NCBI GenBank assembly: GCA_003455595.1
Contig: DMQT01000152.1
Coordinates: forward strand, 1,261 to 7,598
Direction of reading: 5' to 3'
Source: Betaproteobacteria bacterium
GTDB lineage: Bacteria; Pseudomonadota; Gammaproteobacteria; Burkholderiales; Sulfuriferulaceae
Length of the DNA: 6,338 nt
This document shows, piece by piece, positions 3,482 to 6,338 of this stretch (positions are counted from its first letter, which is position 1; every line of letters begins with the position of its first letter). The notes beneath the pieces were generated by a model. The model was not told the DNA's origin, searched no databases, and worked only from the letters and a program-made list of their open reading frames with translations. Made by a program: the position numbers and the translations under genes.

Positions 3482-6338
3482 TCACTGCCCCACCCTGAAC
3501 ACCTTCATCACCTCATCCCCAAGATGATTGATGACCTTCACCGCGATCCGGCCGTTTTTCGGTTTTGGGAAGGCGCGTGAGGTGTCGCTGTTCAGCGTGG
3601 CCCAGGCCTCAATGTTGATTTCGGCTTTGAGGGTGGTTTTTAGCGCGCTGTAGGGGTCGTTGGCGCCGAGGAAGTAGGCGTGGCGGACGAAGAAGCTTTC
3701 TTCGTTGTAGTCGGTGTCGATGAACCAGCAGGCGATGCCGTCGGCGCCGTTGCTGACGACTTCGCCGGTCTGGGGTTTGAAAACGTCGACGCCATTCACT
3801 TTCACGCGCAGCTTGCCGTCCGGCGCATTTTCGTCGTCTCGCAAGAGGGTGATATCCGGCTCGCCGAAGATGACGAAGAGGTTGCCCTTGCCGGTATTTT
3901 TCAAGTCCTCGGCCATGTGCAGGTCGGCGTTCATGCGCGCCTTGAGCACGGGGATGCGGCCCAGCTTGCTGAACTCGGTGGCGTGCGCCTCGTAGTTGAA
4001 GGCACAGGCGATCAGCACATCGAAGCCGGCATCGCCCGCCTCACGGGCGGCGGCGACCAGGTCGGCGCGCTGCACGGTGCCGAACTCGGGGCCGATGAAG
4101 ATCGCGGCGCGTTTTTCTGTTCCCGCCGCCGTGTCGCCAGCACCGAGTTTCTGATCTGGCACGCCGCCCTCGATATAGCGCCCCTCGGCGCAGACCAGAT
4201 CGCCCGGCCACGGGGTCAGCGCGGTGAAGGTGATGCGGTCTTCCTTGTGCGCCTGCTGCACGCCGGCGGTCTTGAGATTGTCCAGGATCATCTGCGGGAA
4301 GGATTGCTTCGCCGCATAGTCGGCGTCCGGTTCGCGCAGAGTGTCGATCAGCTCGTCATTCTCATCCACACCCAGCATGCGATGCGGGCTGAGGCTTTCG
4401 ACGGTGAAGGGGCCGGCGACGCGCACGCACTTCTTGTTATCAAAAGGCTTGTCGTAGAGGTATTCAAACTCGGCCTTGGCGGCGATCGAGGCGTCAATTT
4501 CCTTCTGCCGGGCGATGCGCGCCTGCCACCAGTCAGCGTGCATCTTTTTCGTGGAGTCTGGCCACGCCTTGTCGGCCTCGCGCGGAATCTCCCACTCCTG
4601 CCAGGCCTTCTTGAGCGCGGCGTTCAGCGCCTCGCGTAAGGGCTCCAGCTTCGCCTGCCATTGCTCCCAGATGACATCGATCTCAAGGTTGTTGGCGATG
4701 GCACCCAGGGTGATATGTGGCATGCGCTCATAGACGAAACCGTGACGGATGTTGCCCTGCACCGGTTGCGAACTCGGTGCAGTGCGGGTGACTTCGGCCT
4801 CTTTGATCTGGCCTTCACGCGAATCGGCGAGGAGGTAAAACGGATAGCGTGCACCCATGATGCGGGCACGAGCCAAGGCCAGCGCAACACGCGAGGTATC
4901 AATCGTGATCCAGCGCCGGCCCCATTGTTCGGCTACGGTGGCGGTGGTACCGGAACCGCAGGTCGGGTCGAACACGAGGTCTCCGGGATCGGAACACATG
5001 AGCATGCATCTCTTGATGACCTCTGGTGCTGTTTGAACAACATACACTTTGTTGTCACCGGTAAAACCACGGTCCCCCATCCCCAGCCAGACGTTGTTTA
5101 GTGGGGTTCCGGCCACCTCCGTGATGTAGCGTTTCCATTCAACACGATTGCCGCGTTGGATAATCCGATTGGCTCGTGTTACGCGCTCCAACTTCGACAT
5201 ATCCTTGCCGGTAGTCCAGTGACGCCCTTTAGCTGGGAAAAACTTTTCCCCTTGGAATTCAAAAGCCTCTTGTCCACCCTCCATCTCGTCCTGGGAAATC
5301 AAAGGCTGGTCGTCAAAAAATGTGTAGCCGTTTACTACGCCGGCAGAAATCTCGTCTGGCGTTGCAGAACGCCAATGTGTTCTAAATAAATCCTCAAGAA
5401 GTATGTACCCAGTCGCTCCCGCTTCACCCGGTTTCTTGCCTGTTTTCAGGTCCCGATATTTGATCGCGGACTTGTGCTTTGCAAACCAGATTACAAAATC
5501 CGTTACGTTACTGAATGACTTGTCAGATAGACCTTCCGCCTTGGTAAATGTGATTAGGCTTACAAAGTTGTCCTCGCCAAACACCTCATCCATGACCGCC
5601 CGGACGCGGTGGACATTTTCATCGCCGATCTGGACGAAGATCGACCCGGAATCAGTGAGGAGATCGCGCGCGACAGTCAGGCGGTCACGGAGGTAGGTCA
5701 GATAGCTGTGTATGCCGTCGCGCCATGTATCGCGGAATGCTTTTACCTGTTCCGGCTCGCGGGTAATGTGGTCGGCCCTGCCGTCCTTCACGTCCTTACT
5801 GGTAGTGCTCCACTGAAAATTGCTGTTGAATTTGATACCGTAGGGCGGATCGAAATAGATGCACTGCACCTGGCCACGCAGGCCCTCGCGCTCGGCCAGG
5901 CTGGCCATCACCTGGAGCGAATCGCCGAGGATCATGCGGTTGGTCCAGTTCTGGTCGTGCTGGTAGAACTCGGTCTTGTCCGCGCCCTTGGGGATGCCAT
6001 TGAAGTCGGCGAAGAGGTCGGCGGTGGTCTGCCCCGCTTCGTGCTCGCGCTCCTTGGTCTCACGCAGCAGGTCGTCGATCAGCGCCTTGGGGTGCACCTT
6101 TTCCTGGATGTAGAGCGGCGGGGCGTGCACGACGAGGTCGCTCCAGTCCTGCTCGTCCTTGCCGCGCCAGACAAGCTGCGGGTCGAGATCGGTGTTGCGC
6201 GGGTAGCGAACCTGTTTGGGATTCTTTTGCGCATCGTCCAGCACGGACTGGAATTCGGCCGTGGGGATGTTCTTGCGCGTGGCTTCCTCGTGCTTGAGGG
6301 ACTCCACTGTCTTTGCGGATTTGGTGGTGGGGGTTTTA
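3482..6338 (-). CDS. Type III Mod-like site-specific DNA adenine-N6 methyltransferase, 5' end beyond the window
   Basis: Transfers methyl from S-adenosylmethionine to adenine N6 at a specific site. Counting from the GTG at 6307 (941 residues): catalytic motif IV DPPY at 153-156, within 'IYFDPPYGIKFNSNFQW'; 'SGSIFVQIGDENVHRVR' near 220-236; a variable target-recognition region about 250-420; SAM-binding motif I 'FDPTCGSGTT' at 446-455; and 'WITIDTSRVALALARAR' at 466-482. Motif IV before motif I with recognition between defines the beta class, as in type III Mod. The C-terminal part, about 510-941, is a long extension ending 'VINHLGDEVMKVFRVGQ', making it longer than a classical Mod (about 550-650). 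The frame stays open upstream of the GTG to the edge ('KTPTTKSAKT' then VES), and homologues usually start with such a Lys/Thr-rich leader, so the real start probably lies to the right. The partner Res subunit is not in the window. Confidence 0.93.
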   Translation of the reverse strand, partial: KTPTTKSAKTVESLKHEEATRKNIPTAEFQSVLDDAQKNPKQVRYPRNTDLDPQLVWRGKDEQDWSDLVVHAPPLYIQEKVHPKALIDDLLRETKEREHEAGQTTADLFADFNGIPKGADKTEFYQHDQNWTNRMILGDSLQVMASLAEREGLRGQVQCIYFDPPYGIKFNSNFQWSTTSKDVKDGRADHITREPEQVKAFRDTWRDGIHSYLTYLRDRLTVARDLLTDSGSIFVQIGDENVHRVRAVMDEVFGEDNFVSLITFTKAEGLSDKSFSNVTDFVIWFAKHKSAIKYRDLKTGKKPGEAGATGYILLEDLFRTHWRSATPDEISAGVVNGYTFFDDQPLISQDEMEGGQEAFEFQGEKFFPAKGRHWTTGKDMSKLERVTRANRIIQRGNRVEWKRYITEVAGTPLNNVWLGMGDRGFTGDNKVYVVQTAPEVIKRCMLMCSDPGDLVFDPTCGSGTTATVAEQWGRRWITIDTSRVALALARARIMGARYPFYLLADSREGQIKEAEVTRTAPSSQPVQGNIRHGFVYERMPHITLGAIANNLEIDVIWEQWQAKLEPLREALNAALKKAWQEWEIPREADKAWPDSTKKMHADWWQARIARQKEIDASIAAKAEFEYLYDKPFDNKKCVRVAGPFTVESLSPHRMLGVDENDELIDTLREPDADYAAKQSFPQMILDNLKTAGVQQAHKEDRITFTALTPWPGDLVCAEGRYIEGGVPDQKLGAGDTAAGTEKRAAIFIGPEFGTVQRADLVAAAREAGDAGFDVLIACAFNYEAHATEFSKLGRIPVLKARMNADLHMAEDLKNTGKGNLFVIFGEPDITLLRDDENAPDGKLRVKVNGVDVFKPQTGEVVSNGADGIACWFIDTDYNEESFFVRHAYFLGANDPYSALKTTLKAEINIEAWATLNSDTSRAFPKPKNGRIAVKVINHLGDEVMKVFRVGQ

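Noticed and set aside
2965..3498. Plus-strand 177-codon frame
   Set aside because: It is antisense to the deoxyribosyltransferase-like gene, which has clear family motifs and a good start.
3680..4639. Long plus-strand open frame (319 codons)
   Set aside because: It is fully antisense to the methyltransferase C-terminal region in GC-rich DNA. The translation is Ala/Gly/Val-rich with no recognisable domain.

Overview
The window reads as part of a proteobacterial defence or restriction-modification island. All convincing genes lie on the minus strand, so transcription runs from right to left. GC is high in the two outer genes (sampled 60-base lines reach 62-70%) and lower in the middle (about 42-50%). 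Similarity judged by eye suggests a beta- or gammaproteobacterium. This taxonomic guess is soft, because no rRNA or other marker gene is present.

Layout in the direction of transcription: (1) positions 6338 to 3482 hold a large type III Mod-like beta-class adenine-N6 DNA methyltransferase. It is open at the right edge, so its true start is probably outside the window. (2) One base later, at 3480 to 2620, comes a 286-residue protein with an N-terminal nucleoside 2-deoxyribosyltransferase/TIR-like fold and an unknown C-terminal half. (3) At 2563 to 2318 is an 81-codon remnant of the virulence-type protein RhuM, broken off shortly after the 'RTTAAD' motif. A possible 26-codon ORF bridges (2) and (3). 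(4) An AT-rich gap of about 96 bp holds a plausible promoter. (5) At 2221 to 1037 is a 394-residue archaeal-ATPase/STAND-like P-loop ATPase with a C-terminal winged-helix region. (6) Eight bases later, from 1028 to the left edge, is the N-terminal half of a RelE-like-toxin/UvrD-helicase fusion, cut by the window.

How the parts may fit: the methyltransferase would mark self DNA. The deoxyribosyltransferase/TIR-like protein, the ATPase and the RelE-helicase look like sensor or effector components of the kinds found in phage-defence islands. No restriction (Res) subunit is visible. Composition is informative: the outer genes and the rhuM remnant are GC-rich, while the ATPase and the deoxyribosyltransferase-like gene are clearly lower. 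This fits an older mod-rhuM-helicase operon into which two accessory genes were later inserted, one on each side of rhuM, with loss of most of rhuM. This history, and joint function of the genes as one system, is inference. No tRNA, rRNA, CRISPR array or recognisable insertion sequence was seen, and no stretch over 300 bases lacks a gene.
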